Part shown: one piece after another, positions 1-8,324 of the stretch
Position numbering within the stretch: position 1 is the first letter of the stretch
Layout: every line of letters starts with the position of its first letter
Assembly (NCBI GenBank): GCA_019119875.1
Contig: DWWG01000209.1
Location: 1 to 64,000, forward strand
DNA: 64,000 nucleotides
Direction of reading: 5' to 3'
DNA from: Candidatus Dietzia intestinigallinarum
GTDB lineage: Bacteria; Actinomycetota; Actinomycetes; Mycobacteriales; Mycobacteriaceae
Notes under the pieces: model-generated
Databases searched by the model: none
What the model was told of the DNA's origin: nothing
Seen by the model: only the letters and a program-made list of their open reading frames with translations
Position numbers and translations under genes: made by a program

Positions 1-53
1 CGATGCGGCCGGTCGGCGAGGTGCGCGCATCGGTTAGACTCGTCCGGGTTCCC

Positions 54-129
54 GCCCTCGTAGCTCAGTGGATAGAGCACGGCTCTCCTAAAGCCGGTGT
101 CGCAGGTTCGATTCCTGCCGGGGGCACCA
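54..129 (+). tRNA. tRNA-Arg (anticodon CCT), CCA encoded
   Basis: Cloverleaf read by eye: the acceptor stem GCCCTCG pairs with CGGGGGC (one G-T pair), and the D-arm carries the usual AGCTCAGTGG. The anticodon stem CGGCT/AGCCG encloses the seven-base loop CTCCTAA, so the anticodon is CCT, which reads AGG arginine codons. The T-arm contains GGTTCGATTCC. Discriminator A is followed by a genome-encoded CCA. A disturbed, less GC-rich block lies directly downstream, and tRNA genes are common integration sites, but no repeated copy of the tRNA 3' end was seen in this window. Confidence 0.96.
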
Positions 130-222
130 CAACAACGTTCCGCGGTTATTCGACGCCTGATACGTCTTCTCGCGGTTGCTCGCAAAGTGTGTCCACCAGA
201 TCACGGAGCCGGAATCGGGCGC

Positions 223-569
223 CTAGGGAAAGATCCACTGATCGCCGGATTCGAAAGGAAAGCCCGGCATAGTTGCGGTTCTCACACCGTGGCCGCCATA
301 AGACGTGAACTTGGCGAACGCCGGACCAGCGGCCGTGTCACGGACATCGTTGAGAACGATCCGTGCCGGCTTGCTACGGCCTGCGGTAGCGGTGCCGCCT
401 CCGAGCCTCCCGGAACAGGTACGTGAATCGGGGCCAGCTCAGGCGCCTCGAGGTCAACGGACCCGATGTTCGTCGGCATTGCGACTGCGGAGGGTGATAA
501 TCCGACCACAGCGTCAAATGCCATCGCGGCGGTAGCTGCTCGACCGGCTCCATATGCGCCGGCGAAGTA
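223..569 (-). pseudogene. possible frameshifted remnant of a small protein gene
   Basis: Downstream of the unknown gene at 573-1823 and on the same strand, two partly overlapping reading frames both look protein-like but neither is a complete gene. The upstream frame, about 569 to 400, includes an ATG at 524 and reads AVAMPTNIGSVDLEAPEL and then IHVPVPGG. The downstream frame runs from a stop near 440 to the stop at 223 and reads KPARIVLNDVRDTAAG, then AFAKFTSYGGHGVRT, ending ESGDQWIFP; it has no start codon of its own. One frame change near 400-430 would join them into a protein of roughly 110 residues. No function is recognised. It may equally be chance coding potential in a decayed stretch. 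Confidence 0.3.
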
Positions 570-572
570 GAT

Positions 573-1823
573 TTACCGACTCTCCTCGCCGGAACGCTTC
601 CGAAGCAGCCGCCTACTGAGCCCCTCGGCGGCCTTACCCGTGGCGAAACGTGCGGACTCAAGCGTGTTGCTTCCAGACTGGACCGCCCTATCGAGGCCCT
701 CCGCTCCCGAGGCGACGACCTTGTCGCGCGCCTCGAGTGCCGCATCTCGCCACCGGCGGGCTTCGAGCTCAGACCGGTCGCCGCCGATGCCAAGGAGTTG
801 CTGGAAGCTGATCACATCGCTGTGGACCTTGTTGCGCGCGAGCAGCACCTTCGGCGCAGCCATCGGGTTGAGGAGAAGTTTGGCATCTGCGGTGCCAGCG
901 GCTGCATCCATTCGCTCGAGCAGGGACGCGGTGCCGGTAGCCAGTTGCTCGAGGCGGCGCTCCCTGGCGAAACGAATCCCCTCACGGTGGGCGTCGAGTT
1001 CGTCAGGGGACGTATCCAGAACCCGGTCGAGTTCCAGCACGGCGATACCGTCCTGAAGCCGGAAGCAGTGCGCCAGCACGGCCAGCCACTCCTGGACCGC
1101 GCGCTCAGCCTGTTTGGAGGCATCAGCCAGGTCAGTGACCTTGCTCGGCCGCTCCAACTTCTCGGCGATACCGGAAAGCTGCTTGAGCGCGTAGGCCTGC
1201 GTTCGCCCGATGGTCAGGCTCGCCGACTGCACCTTGGACCAGGTGATCTCCGAGACCCTTCCGACCGAGTCCCTGATCGACATCGCCTCATCGACCGCAA
1301 AATCGACGCCGATCATGTCGGCGATCACCGCGTCCTTCTGGGCCCGCAGGACATCGTCGACCTTGGCATCGATCACAGCGAGATAGTCCGTGATCTCGTC
1401 CATCGTCTGCTGCATGGCCATCTGCGCCATGATTCCGGCAGCACCCGCCAGCACAGTAGGATTGGTGAGCACTTGCCCGGGACCATCGACGATCTCAAGG
1501 ATGCCCTTGATCCTCCCGTTCTCTTCGGTGAGGATCGCTCGGCTGACACCCGTCCCGCGACCCTTGGAGCCCGTCATCTTCCTGGAACTCTTGAACGCCG
1601 CGGCCGATTCCTCAGTGAGCTTGATCCAACGACCAGACTCGGCGGAGATCTCTGATCCCGCGTGCGCCACCCCTGCTACAGAACTGAACGAGGCGCCGGT
1701 CCGCTTCAGGTCCAGCCCCTTTGAGGCGAGTCCCTGCGACGTCAGGAACTGCTCCACCGCTTCACTGGCGCCGAACACGGCTACGCCGTCTCCGTCGTTG
1801 ATCAACTCGATCACTTGTGCCAT
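573..1823 (-). CDS. conserved actinobacterial protein of unknown function, 416 aa
   Basis: I chose the ATG at 1823 (MAQVIELI...) because GGAG lies about ten bases upstream; an open extension to 1970 is arginine-rich and non-protein-like. The product has no signal peptide or clear membrane span. It is largely helical, with a glycine/alanine-rich middle (LTNPTVLAGAAGIMAQMAMQ, about residues 115-135) followed by a charged helical stretch containing DEITDYLAVIDAKVDDVLRA, and a basic C-terminus (SRRLLRKRSG). From memory, similar unannotated proteins occur in Rhodococcus and Streptomyces, often near mobile or defence-like loci; none has a function I know. The gene sits next to tRNA-Arg and is less GC-rich than its neighbours, consistent with acquisition, which is inference only. 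Confidence 0.75.
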   Translation of the reverse strand: MAQVIELINDGDGVAVFGASEAVEQFLTSQGLASKGLDLKRTGASFSSVAGVAHAGSEISAESGRWIKLTEESAAAFKSSRKMTGSKGRGTGVSRAILTEENGRIKGILEIVDGPGQVLTNPTVLAGAAGIMAQMAMQQTMDEITDYLAVIDAKVDDVLRAQKDAVIADMIGVDFAVDEAMSIRDSVGRVSEITWSKVQSASLTIGRTQAYALKQLSGIAEKLERPSKVTDLADASKQAERAVQEWLAVLAHCFRLQDGIAVLELDRVLDTSPDELDAHREGIRFARERRLEQLATGTASLLERMDAAAGTADAKLLLNPMAAPKVLLARNKVHSDVISFQQLLGIGGDRSELEARRWRDAALEARDKVVASGAEGLDRAVQSGSNTLESARFATGKAAEGLSRRLLRKRSGEESR

Positions 1824-2160
1824 CGACTTCTCCAATGTCCGCGGGCACCAACCCTGCGCCCGAAAGTAAGCATGCACTACTGGTACGACATCCCAGCGGT
1901 ATCGGACTCGGTTCCGTGTCAAGCCTGCTCGTTTTTTCGTGGACATCCGCCGACCTGGGTGGCGAATCACCCACCGACATTGATTGCGGCCGTCGAGGAG
2001 TCTCCTGCCAGGGCAGGGCCGGGCAAGCCTGTGCGGTGCGTGATCGGGCAGATGGAGCTGCGCAAGGCTCGCCGTCGCGGAGCTGTCGACTCCTCCGTCG
2101 TTTCCGCGGACGGCCGCGCAATCGTGCGCCCCGAGTGATTACTTTTGTGACAGTGAGTAA
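1824..2160. other. intergenic gap, no supported gene
   Basis: This stretch separates two divergent transcription units. Several short open frames cross it on both strands, but none has a ribosome binding site or a convincing protein. It should hold the promoters of both flanking genes; no clear -35/-10 pair was identified. Confidence 0.5.
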
Positions 2161-2660
2161 ATGACGACTCGACTCGGGCCACCGGCTCTCACCATCGGTT
2201 CCACATGGCGCAGATCTGGCGCCACACTGACGGTCGCAGTAGCCGTGATCCTGCTCGTCGCGGCGACCGCTTTCGCTGCGCCGACGGGCGCGACACCGAC
2301 GGCAGGTGCGAACCGCGGGCTCCCTCTGGTCGTCGACGACGTCCTCGGGCCGACCGACCCGGCTTACTGGAATTCTGTAGTCGCCGGCACCAGGGTGCTC
2401 ACCTCTGTGGATCCGGCGACGAGGTGATCTGTCTGACTGGCTTCGTACCGGCACTCCACTGTTGGACCAATAACCGGCACGAGTTGGGCTCGACGCCTCG
2501 CCCGCTGGCCCATGCCGGCATACCTGTGGGCAGCGGAGCGCCGACGCGAATCTGGGTGGACGTACCGCGGTGGGGCGACGGCCCCACCGGCGAAGGTTCC
2601 CTCCGCGAGGTAGCCGACGACGTGGTGAGCTGGTGGCTCACCAATCCCACGCCGTCATAG
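2161..2660 (+). pseudogene. small secreted protein gene interrupted by a frameshift
   Basis: The first part, 2161-2427, encodes 88 residues: a basic N-terminus, a hydrophobic secretion segment (VAVAVILLVAATAFA) and an exported stretch PLVVDDVLGPTDPAYW, then stops at TGA 2425-2427. Convincing coding sequence with high third-position GC continues in another frame from about 2410 to the TAG at 2658-2660, reading GDEVICLTGFVPALHCW, then PTRIWVDVPRWGDG, ending SWWLTNPTPS. A shift near 2395-2415 would give a secreted protein of about 165 residues with a Cys pair (ICLTGFVPALHC). No family is recognised. A sequencing error or a true inactivating indel are both possible. No good Shine-Dalgarno precedes the ATG. 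Confidence 0.55.
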
Positions 2661-2728
2661 AGCTCATGTCGGCCTGGTCACGTCGCTGCAGGGCGGCAGG
2701 CGATGCGCCCCACCTGATTGATCGTCCC

Positions 2729-3289
2729 CTACCGCTTGATCGTCGAGGAGAACGCACTGGTCAGCGCCAGGATCGGCAGCCCGATGAACAGGTTGACGAT
2801 CGCCGCCGCCACGCCGTCGATGAACGGCACGGTCAATAGGAGTGGCAGCGCCACCGCGGCGACGATGAGCAGTCCGACTGTCCACGAGAAGAACTGCCGC
2901 GGGTTGGCCGTGCCCACGAGCAGCAGATACCAGAGCAGGCCGGCGAGGATCGCCGCCACGGCACCGTAGATCGCGTACATGGTGGGCGTGTTCCCGCCGT
3001 TGGCCCACGGGTGACCGAACCGGTTGAACACCGCCTCCACCACCCAGGCGATGAGCCAACCGGCGATCGCCGCAACGAGCGCGGTGGCCACCACGCTGCC
3101 GACGAATTTGCCGACGTCCACCGCCGGTCCACGCCTGGGTTCGGGGGCCGGGTCGTAGGAGCCGTCGGCCGGGTAGCCGCCGGTCGCGTAGCCGTCGTCG
3201 TAACCCTGGCCGCCACCCATCTGCGAATAGGCACGAGAATCGGGCTGCTGTCCCATGCGTCGGGTCTGGTCGTCCTGTCCGGGATACAT
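2729..3289 (-). CDS. DUF6069-like integral membrane protein
   Basis: Start at ATG 3289 (MYPGQDDQ), preceded by GGAGGCGGAGA; the frame is open further upstream without a better start. The 186-residue product has a disordered, Gly/Tyr/Pro-rich cytoplasmic head (about residues 1-60) and then four hydrophobic segments, beginning VVATALVAAIAGWLIAWVV and ending AAAIVNLFIGLPILAL. This matches my recollection of the DUF6069 family in Actinobacteria, whose function is unknown. It stands alone, transcribed in the same direction as mctBC but separated from it by a strong hairpin, so it probably has its own promoter in the 3290-3362 gap. Confidence 0.7.
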   Translation of the reverse strand: MYPGQDDQTRRMGQQPDSRAYSQMGGGQGYDDGYATGGYPADGSYDPAPEPRRGPAVDVGKFVGSVVATALVAAIAGWLIAWVVEAVFNRFGHPWANGGNTPTMYAIYGAVAAILAGLLWYLLLVGTANPRQFFSWTVGLLIVAAVALPLLLTVPFIDGVAAAIVNLFIGLPILALTSAFSSTIKR

Positions 3290-3362
3290 CGTCTCTCCGC
3301 CTCCGAATCTCCAGTGGTGCCCACCGAGGGTAGTCGCTCGCACCCACCTGGCGATACGACGC

Positions 3363-3398
3363 GGGCCGCCCGGCCGTCTCGCGACGACCGGGCGGCCC
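3363..3398 (-). terminator. hairpin terminator after mctC
   Basis: GGGCCGCCCGG (3363-3373) pairs perfectly with CCGGGCGGCCC (3388-3398) across a 14-base loop. It lies 65 bp beyond the mctC stop in the direction of transcription. There is no T-run, as is common in high-GC actinobacteria. Confidence 0.65.
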
Positions 3399-3410
3399 GG
3401 GCAGGAACTC

Positions 3411-3465
3411 CGCGGAAGCGGGAGGCGATCGGTGAGTGACCACCCCGCGGAAGCGGGAGGCGATC
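3411..3465. repeat. 20-bp direct repeat at the 3' end of mctC
   Basis: CGCGGAAGCGGGAGGCGATC occurs exactly at 3411-3430 and 3446-3465, 35 bp apart. The second copy overlaps the mctC stop codon. It looks like a local slippage duplication. Confidence 0.8.
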
Positions 3466-5083
3466 AGTGGGAGATCGTCTTCTCCACTCCCACACCGGTC
3501 AGAGAACGGACCTCCATCTCCACGCGCTTCTCCGGGAACTCGTCCTTCTTTCCGAGGAAGGTGCCCACGATGCCCAACAGGAAGGCCAGCGGGATCGAGA
3601 TGATGCCCGGGTTGGACAGCGGGAAGAACGAGAAGTCCACGCTCGAGATCATGGACGTCTCGCTGCCCGAGACGGCCGGCGAGAACGCGATCAGCACCAG
3701 CGTGCTGATCAGACCGCCGTACATGGAGAACAGCGCACCCGTGGTGTTGAACCGCTTCCAGAACAGCGAGTACAGGATGGTCGGCAGATTGGCCGACGCG
3801 GCGATGGCGAAGGCCAGGGCGACCAGGAACGCGATGTTCTGGCCCATGGCGCCGATACCCATGACGATCGACAGGATGCCGATCACCACCACCGTGATCC
3901 GGGAGACCCGCAGCTGCGACTGCTCCGAGGCCTGCCCGTGTTTGATCACACCGTTGTAGATGTCGTGCGCGAAGGAGGCCGAGGCGGTGATCGCCAGGCC
4001 GGCCACCACGGCGAGGATCGTCGCGAACGCCACGGCGGAGATGATGCCGAGGAAGATCTCACCGCCGAGGGCGAAGGCGAGCAGCGGGGCCGCCGAGTTG
4101 ACACCGCCGGGCGCGGAGCTGATGACCTCCGGCCCCACCATCGCCGCGGCGCCGAAGCCCAGCACCAGGGTGAACAGGTAGAAGCCGCCGATCAGGGCGA
4201 TCGCCCAGGTCACCGAGCGACGGGCCTCCTTCGCCGTGGGCACGGTGTAGAAGCGCATCAGCACGTGCGGCAGACCGGCGGTGCCGAAGACCAGCGCGAT
4301 GGACAGCGAGATGAAGTCCAGCTTGGTGGTCTCGGACGTACCGTACTGCTGACCGGGCATGAGCAGGTCCTTGCCGGAGCTGGCCACGGCCTCACCCAGC
4401 AGCGCCGAGAAGTTGCCGCGGACCGCGACCAGCACGATCAGGCACATGATCAGCACGCCGCCGACCAGCAGGACGGCCTTGACCATCTGCACGTATGTGG
4501 TGCCCTTCATGCCGCCCACCAGCACGTAGACGATCATCAGCACGCCGACCGCGGCCACCACGAGGGACTGGCCGGTCGAGTCGTTGATGTTGAGCAGCAG
4601 CGCCACCAGTCCGCCGGCGCCCGCCATCTGCGCGATCAGGTAGAACAGGCACACCGCGAGCGTGGCCAGGGCGGCCGCCATGCGCACGGGCCGCTGCTTG
4701 AGGCGGAAACTCAGCACGTCGGCCATGGTGAAGCGGCCGGTGTTGCGCATGAGCTCGGCGACCAGCATCAGGGCCACGAGCCATGCCACCAGGAAGCCGA
4801 TCGAGTACAGGAAGCCGTCGTAGCCGTTGATGGCGATCGCGCCGGCGATGCCGAGGAAAGAGGCCGCCGACAGGTAGTCGCCGGCGATCGCGAAGCCGTT
4901 CTGCGGGCCGGTGAAGCTCGAGCCGCCGGTGTAGAAGTCCTTGGTGGACTTGGTGGACTTCGACGCGCGCAGCACCAGGGTCATCGTGACGACGATGAAG
5001 ATGCCGAACACGACCATGTTGAGCAGCGTGCTGCCCACTTCCTCGCCGGGCATCAGCTCACGGATGGGGATCAGCCACTCCAT
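3464..5083 (-). CDS. mctC: monocarboxylate/acetate:cation symporter (MctC/ActP, SSS family)
   Basis: A 539-residue solute:sodium symporter with about 13 hydrophobic helices. Family landmarks include TKSTKDFYTGG before helix 2, GFAIAGDYLSAASFLGIAG, LVGGMKGTTYVQMVKA and the conserved GTAGLPHVLMRFYTVP. These match ActP of E. coli and MctC of Corynebacterium glutamicum, which import acetate, propionate and pyruvate across the plasma membrane. The start ATG at 5083 overlaps the stop of the upstream DUF485 gene (ATGA), indicating translational coupling. The nearby propionyl-CoA synthetase gene fits uptake of short-chain acids. The C-terminus ends in a short charged tail (FPEKRVEMEVRSLTG). Confidence 0.93.
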   Translation of the reverse strand: MEWLIPIRELMPGEEVGSTLLNMVVFGIFIVVTMTLVLRASKSTKSTKDFYTGGSSFTGPQNGFAIAGDYLSAASFLGIAGAIAINGYDGFLYSIGFLVAWLVALMLVAELMRNTGRFTMADVLSFRLKQRPVRMAAALATLAVCLFYLIAQMAGAGGLVALLLNINDSTGQSLVVAAVGVLMIVYVLVGGMKGTTYVQMVKAVLLVGGVLIMCLIVLVAVRGNFSALLGEAVASSGKDLLMPGQQYGTSETTKLDFISLSIALVFGTAGLPHVLMRFYTVPTAKEARRSVTWAIALIGGFYLFTLVLGFGAAAMVGPEVISSAPGGVNSAAPLLAFALGGEIFLGIISAVAFATILAVVAGLAITASASFAHDIYNGVIKHGQASEQSQLRVSRITVVVIGILSIVMGIGAMGQNIAFLVALAFAIAASANLPTILYSLFWKRFNTTGALFSMYGGLISTLVLIAFSPAVSGSETSMISSVDFSFFPLSNPGIISIPLAFLLGIVGTFLGKKDEFPEKRVEMEVRSLTGVGVEKTISH

Positions 5084-5445
5084 CAGGCCACCTCGCCTTC
5101 CAGCTCACGGCGGATGGCTTCCGCACGGGGGTCGATCTCCCGGTTCGCGAACCGGATGTACAGGAACGTGATGAGGAAGGTGGTGACGAACTGCCCCAGG
5201 CCGATGATCAGGCCCCAGGTGATGTTGCCGAACGCCATGGTTCCCATGAATCCGGTCGCGTAGATCGACAGCAACACGTAGAGGAAGTACCAGATGAGGA
5301 ATGCGATCGTCATGGGGAACACGAACGCCCGGAATCTGCTGCGGAGTTCCTGGAACTCCGGGCTGGCCTGCATGGCCGCGAACTCTGCCGCGTCGGGGGT
5401 GCGCCGGGACGCACCCCCGGCCGCCGGGTCAGGGGGTTGGGACAC
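5083..5445 (-). CDS. mctB: DUF485 membrane protein partner of the symporter (MctB)
   Basis: A 120-residue protein starting at GTG 5445, with GGAGG seven bases upstream. It has a cytoplasmic head containing EFAAMQASPEFQELRSRFR, the DUF485 signature, then two membrane helices (FPMTIAFLIWYFLYVLLS and ITWGLIIGLGQFVTTFLI) and the motif YIRFANREIDPRAEAIR near the C-terminus. DUF485 proteins are nearly always encoded directly before an ActP/MctC symporter and are taken as an accessory subunit. The overlap with mctC supports one operon. The promoter should lie in the 5446-5660 gap. Confidence 0.9.
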   Translation of the reverse strand: MSQPPDPAAGGASRRTPDAAEFAAMQASPEFQELRSRFRAFVFPMTIAFLIWYFLYVLLSIYATGFMGTMAFGNITWGLIIGLGQFVTTFLITFLYIRFANREIDPRAEAIRRELEGEVA

Positions 5446-5662
5446 GGAGATCCTCCGTTTCGGTTCTCAAGCCGCACCTCGGTAGTGATGCGACTCACAG
5501 ACAGTGACCCGGGAAGTGTGACACGCAGCACATGGTGACGCACGTCCAAAAATCGGGAATCCCGCTCACCACCGGAAAATGCCCGGTCAACCCACCCCCA
5601 TCCTGGGGATGTGGCCACCCCGGACGGGGGTCCCCTACCCCTGAGGAGAGACTGAGGTCACC

Positions 5663-7297
5663 TCAGGCGCCGCCCCTCTGGCCGATCGCCTCGGCGAAGA
5701 CCTGCACCACTTCGTCCGGGGTCCTTGCGATGTGACTGCTGCCGCCGGTGGCGTCGCTGATCTCGGCCAGGGTCGCGGGGTCGGCGTCCTCGAGCAGGCC
5801 GAGCGTCACCACCACGACCGGGCGGGAGGGGTCCACACTCTCCCGCAGGCGCGCCAGAAAATCCTCGCGGCTCATCGACGAGGTGGCGTCGTTGGCGCCG
5901 TCGGAGATCACGATGATCGAGTTGATCGCGTTGGGGTCGTAGCTGTCGCGCACCATGGCGTAGGCGTCCAGCACCGAGCGGTACAGGTCGGTCTCCCCGC
6001 CCACCAGACCGGGCAGTGAGCCGAGCGCGCCGGCCAGGGCGTCGCGGTGGGCACCGCCGTCGCCCGGGGCGTCGAGGCGCTGCAGCGGCGCCACCTCCCG
6101 GTAAGGCATCCCGTCTCGGCCCGCGGCCCCGCCGAAGGCCCACAACCCCAGCGCGGCGTCGTCGGGGAACTGGCCGAGTCCGGCGGTGGCGGTCTGCACG
6201 AGCGCCTGGATGCGGGTGGCGTCGGTTCCGGGCATCACGAAGTTCATCGAGCCGGAGGTGTCCACCAGGACCAGCGAGCGACCGGGCATGGCGAGCAGCC
6301 GCCATCGCTGCAGCGTGCTGTGGACGCGGTTGGGGTCGCGCACCACGAGCGCCTCGGTCTCCCCCACCCCGGCACCGTCGGCCAGCGGGGCGCGGTCGGC
6401 GGCGCGGAAGCCGTCGGCGGCCAGCGCCTCCAGGTGCTCCTCCGAGGAGGTGGCGTCGCGTAGCGCCTCGGCGGCGCCGGTCACCTCGTCGCGGCGGGTG
6501 GGGTCCTGGGTGGTCACGGCCAGGGGGTAGGTCAGGAACACCGCGCCGGTGGCGGGGGCTCCCACCTGCAGACCGGCGTCGGGCAGCTCCTGCTGCACGA
6601 GGACCGCCTGCTGTTCGCTCACCACGGCGGCGCCGCCGTCGGCGACCACCGCGTCGAGCATCGCGCGCGGGGCGGGCGGCTCCTCCATGCGCGCGGCCTG
6701 CCCCTGGGCCAGCGCGGCCATGGACGCGTCGAGCGCATCGGACGTGGAGCGCATCGTCTCGACCTCCGAGGTCGCGGCCAGAACCGGGGCGTCGGCGATA
6801 CCGGAGCGCACCGGGTCTCCCATCGCCAGCCCGGGGGTGGCCAGGGCGGCGGTCCACGTCGACATGTCCACCTCGGCGCCACGGGAGGCGATCACCACGG
6901 GGGTAGAGGCCACCGAGTTGAGGACCGTGGTGAACGGCACCTGCACCTCGTGGGAGACCTGGTCCAACCGCACCGACGAGTCCGGTACCCAGATGTCGGG
7001 CAGCTCCTCGCGTGCGGTGACACGGGCGGAGATGTCCGCCGAACTGACGGCCTCCACCTCGAAGTCGTCACAACCGTCGGCGCCTTCGGCCAGGAACCGG
7101 ACGTGGTCGGCGATGTCGGGTTCCGCGGCGACCGTGACGGTCCAGCCCTCCCCGCAGAATCCGCCGATCCCGACGCGGGAGAGCCCGGCGATGACGAGCC
7201 CGGCCACCACGACGATCGCGAGGATCGCGGCACCCACGATCACGACCCGCCGGGCTGTGGGATTGGAACTCTGCGGCGCTGCACTGTGCCTGGCCAT
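5663..7297 (-). CDS. membrane-anchored extracytoplasmic substrate-binding/VWA domain protein
   Basis: A 544-residue protein starting at ATG 7297, preceded by AGGAAGAAAGG. One N-terminal hydrophobic segment (residues about 17-40, VVIVGAAILAIVVVAGLVIAG) anchors it. Residues about 50-300 resemble an extracellular solute-binding protein fold (TVTVAAEPDIADHVRFLA, ELPDIWVPDSS). Residues about 340-540 form a von Willebrand factor A domain with an intact metal site: DTSGSMN as the DxSxS element, and IIVISDGAND as a later strand and loop. Similar two-domain proteins are common in actinobacteria, but substrate and role are unknown. It is monocistronic, with about 200 bp on either side. Confidence 0.85.
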   Translation of the reverse strand: MARHSAAPQSSNPTARRVVIVGAAILAIVVVAGLVIAGLSRVGIGGFCGEGWTVTVAAEPDIADHVRFLAEGADGCDDFEVEAVSSADISARVTAREELPDIWVPDSSVRLDQVSHEVQVPFTTVLNSVASTPVVIASRGAEVDMSTWTAALATPGLAMGDPVRSGIADAPVLAATSEVETMRSTSDALDASMAALAQGQAARMEEPPAPRAMLDAVVADGGAAVVSEQQAVLVQQELPDAGLQVGAPATGAVFLTYPLAVTTQDPTRRDEVTGAAEALRDATSSEEHLEALAADGFRAADRAPLADGAGVGETEALVVRDPNRVHSTLQRWRLLAMPGRSLVLVDTSGSMNFVMPGTDATRIQALVQTATAGLGQFPDDAALGLWAFGGAAGRDGMPYREVAPLQRLDAPGDGGAHRDALAGALGSLPGLVGGETDLYRSVLDAYAMVRDSYDPNAINSIIVISDGANDATSSMSREDFLARLRESVDPSRPVVVVTLGLLEDADPATLAEISDATGGSSHIARTPDEVVQVFAEAIGQRGGA

Positions 7298-7494
7298 CAG
7301 GTGGCGGCCTTTCTTCCTCTGGCGTCACCCGGGGCCGTGCCATTCGCCCCACATCAGGGGGATCCGGGTCGGGCGATGGCATAGTACCCAGCCGGACCGT
7401 GCTACAGCGCCACCACGTCCGCCTCAGCACTGCCGGAGCACTGACGGGACGCTGCCGGCCCGCTGCCGCATCACCGCCTGACCGCCACCCGGCC

Positions 7495-8241
7495 CTAGCG
7501 GCCGCGGAACACCGGAGGCCGCTTCTCCTGCCGCGCGGCGCGGGCCTCGGCCATGTCCTCGCTGTGCCAGGCCTTCTGCTGCAGTTCGGTGTGCTCGTCG
7601 CGCGGGAGCAGGCGCGCGGCGTCGTCGTTGATCACGGTCTTGATGTGCCGCAGTGTCAACGGCGCGAAGCTCGCGATCTCCCCGGCCAGCTCCAACGCGG
7701 TGTCCAGGTCGCCGATCTCGTTCGCCAGCCCGATCCGGGCCGCCTCCTCGGCGCCCACCGGGCGGGCGGTCATGAGCACCGATCGGGCGTGACCGCCCCC
7801 CACGACGTTCGCGAGCCGCTTGATGGTCCAGTTGTCCAGGGCGAGACCCACCTTGACCACCGGCACCGCGAACACCGCTCCGGGCACCACGACGCGCAGG
7901 TCGGCGGCCAGGGCGAGCTGGACGCCGGCGCCGATGGCCGGGCCGTTGACGGCCGCGATCACGGGGACGGGCACCGATTCGACGGTCCGCAGCATCGAGG
8001 CGTGGGCGTCGATGAACTCCGAGTTGTAGACGCCCCCGGACAGGTCCGCGCCGGCGCAGAAGGCGGTGCCGGCGCCGGTGATCACGATCGCCCGCACCGG
8101 GTCGTCGGCGTCCGCCTCGGCGGCCGCCGCCTCGACGGCCTCGCGTAGTGCGGTGCACACCCGGGCGTCGAGGGCGTTGCGGGTGTGATGACGGTCGATG
8201 GTGACGACGACGACGGCGCCATCTCGGCGGGTGACGATCAT
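7495..8241 (-). CDS. echA6: enoyl-CoA hydratase/isomerase-fold protein, EchA6-like, lacking both catalytic glutamates
   Basis: A crotonase-fold protein of 248 residues. The start ATG at 8241 (MIVTRRDG) lies seven bases after TATTGT, a -10 hexamer, so the mRNA is probably leaderless. The CoA-binding and oxyanion-hole signatures are clear (GAGTAFCAGADL and AAVNGPAIGAGVQLALAADL). The two active-site glutamates of true hydratases are replaced: Gln in GAGVQLALA, and Val in AVPVVKVGL where PEVKLG is usual. EchA6 of M. tuberculosis is likewise catalytically inactive and is reported to hand fatty acyl-CoA to FAS-II. The divergent accD3-like neighbour reproduces the mycobacterial arrangement, supporting orthology. 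Hydratase activity is not expected. Confidence 0.85.
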   Translation of the reverse strand: MIVTRRDGAVVVVTIDRHHTRNALDARVCTALREAVEAAAAEADADDPVRAIVITGAGTAFCAGADLSGGVYNSEFIDAHASMLRTVESVPVPVIAAVNGPAIGAGVQLALAADLRVVVPGAVFAVPVVKVGLALDNWTIKRLANVVGGGHARSVLMTARPVGAEEAARIGLANEIGDLDTALELAGEIASFAPLTLRHIKTVINDDAARLLPRDEHTELQQKAWHSEDMAEARAARQEKRPPVFRGR

Positions 8242-8324
8242 GAGGGAAACAATACTGCCGATCCGGGGCGTGCGTGTGGCCGCGGTAATCCCTGGTGACC
8301 CGGCCTCACCGTACGATTGCGGAC
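8242..8324. promoter_or_regulatory. divergent leaderless promoters of echA6 and accD3
   Basis: On the plus strand TACGAT (8312-8317) is followed by seven bases and the accD3 ATG at 8325. On the minus strand TATTGT (about 8249-8254) is followed by seven bases and the echA6 ATG at 8241. Neither start has a Shine-Dalgarno sequence. The mirrored spacing suggests that transcription begins at or beside each start codon. Confidence 0.55.

Noticed and set aside
3411-3465. CRISPR array
   Set aside because: The 20-bp repeat has two copies and a 15-bp spacer; none of the repeat regions in the window has regular repeat-spacer structure or nearby cas genes.
3467-5263. Long plus-strand open frame (about 600 codons) opposite mctC, rich in His/Arg/Gln/Asp
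   Set aside because: It is the antisense shadow of mctC in high-GC DNA; the composition is unnatural and mctC is unmistakable.
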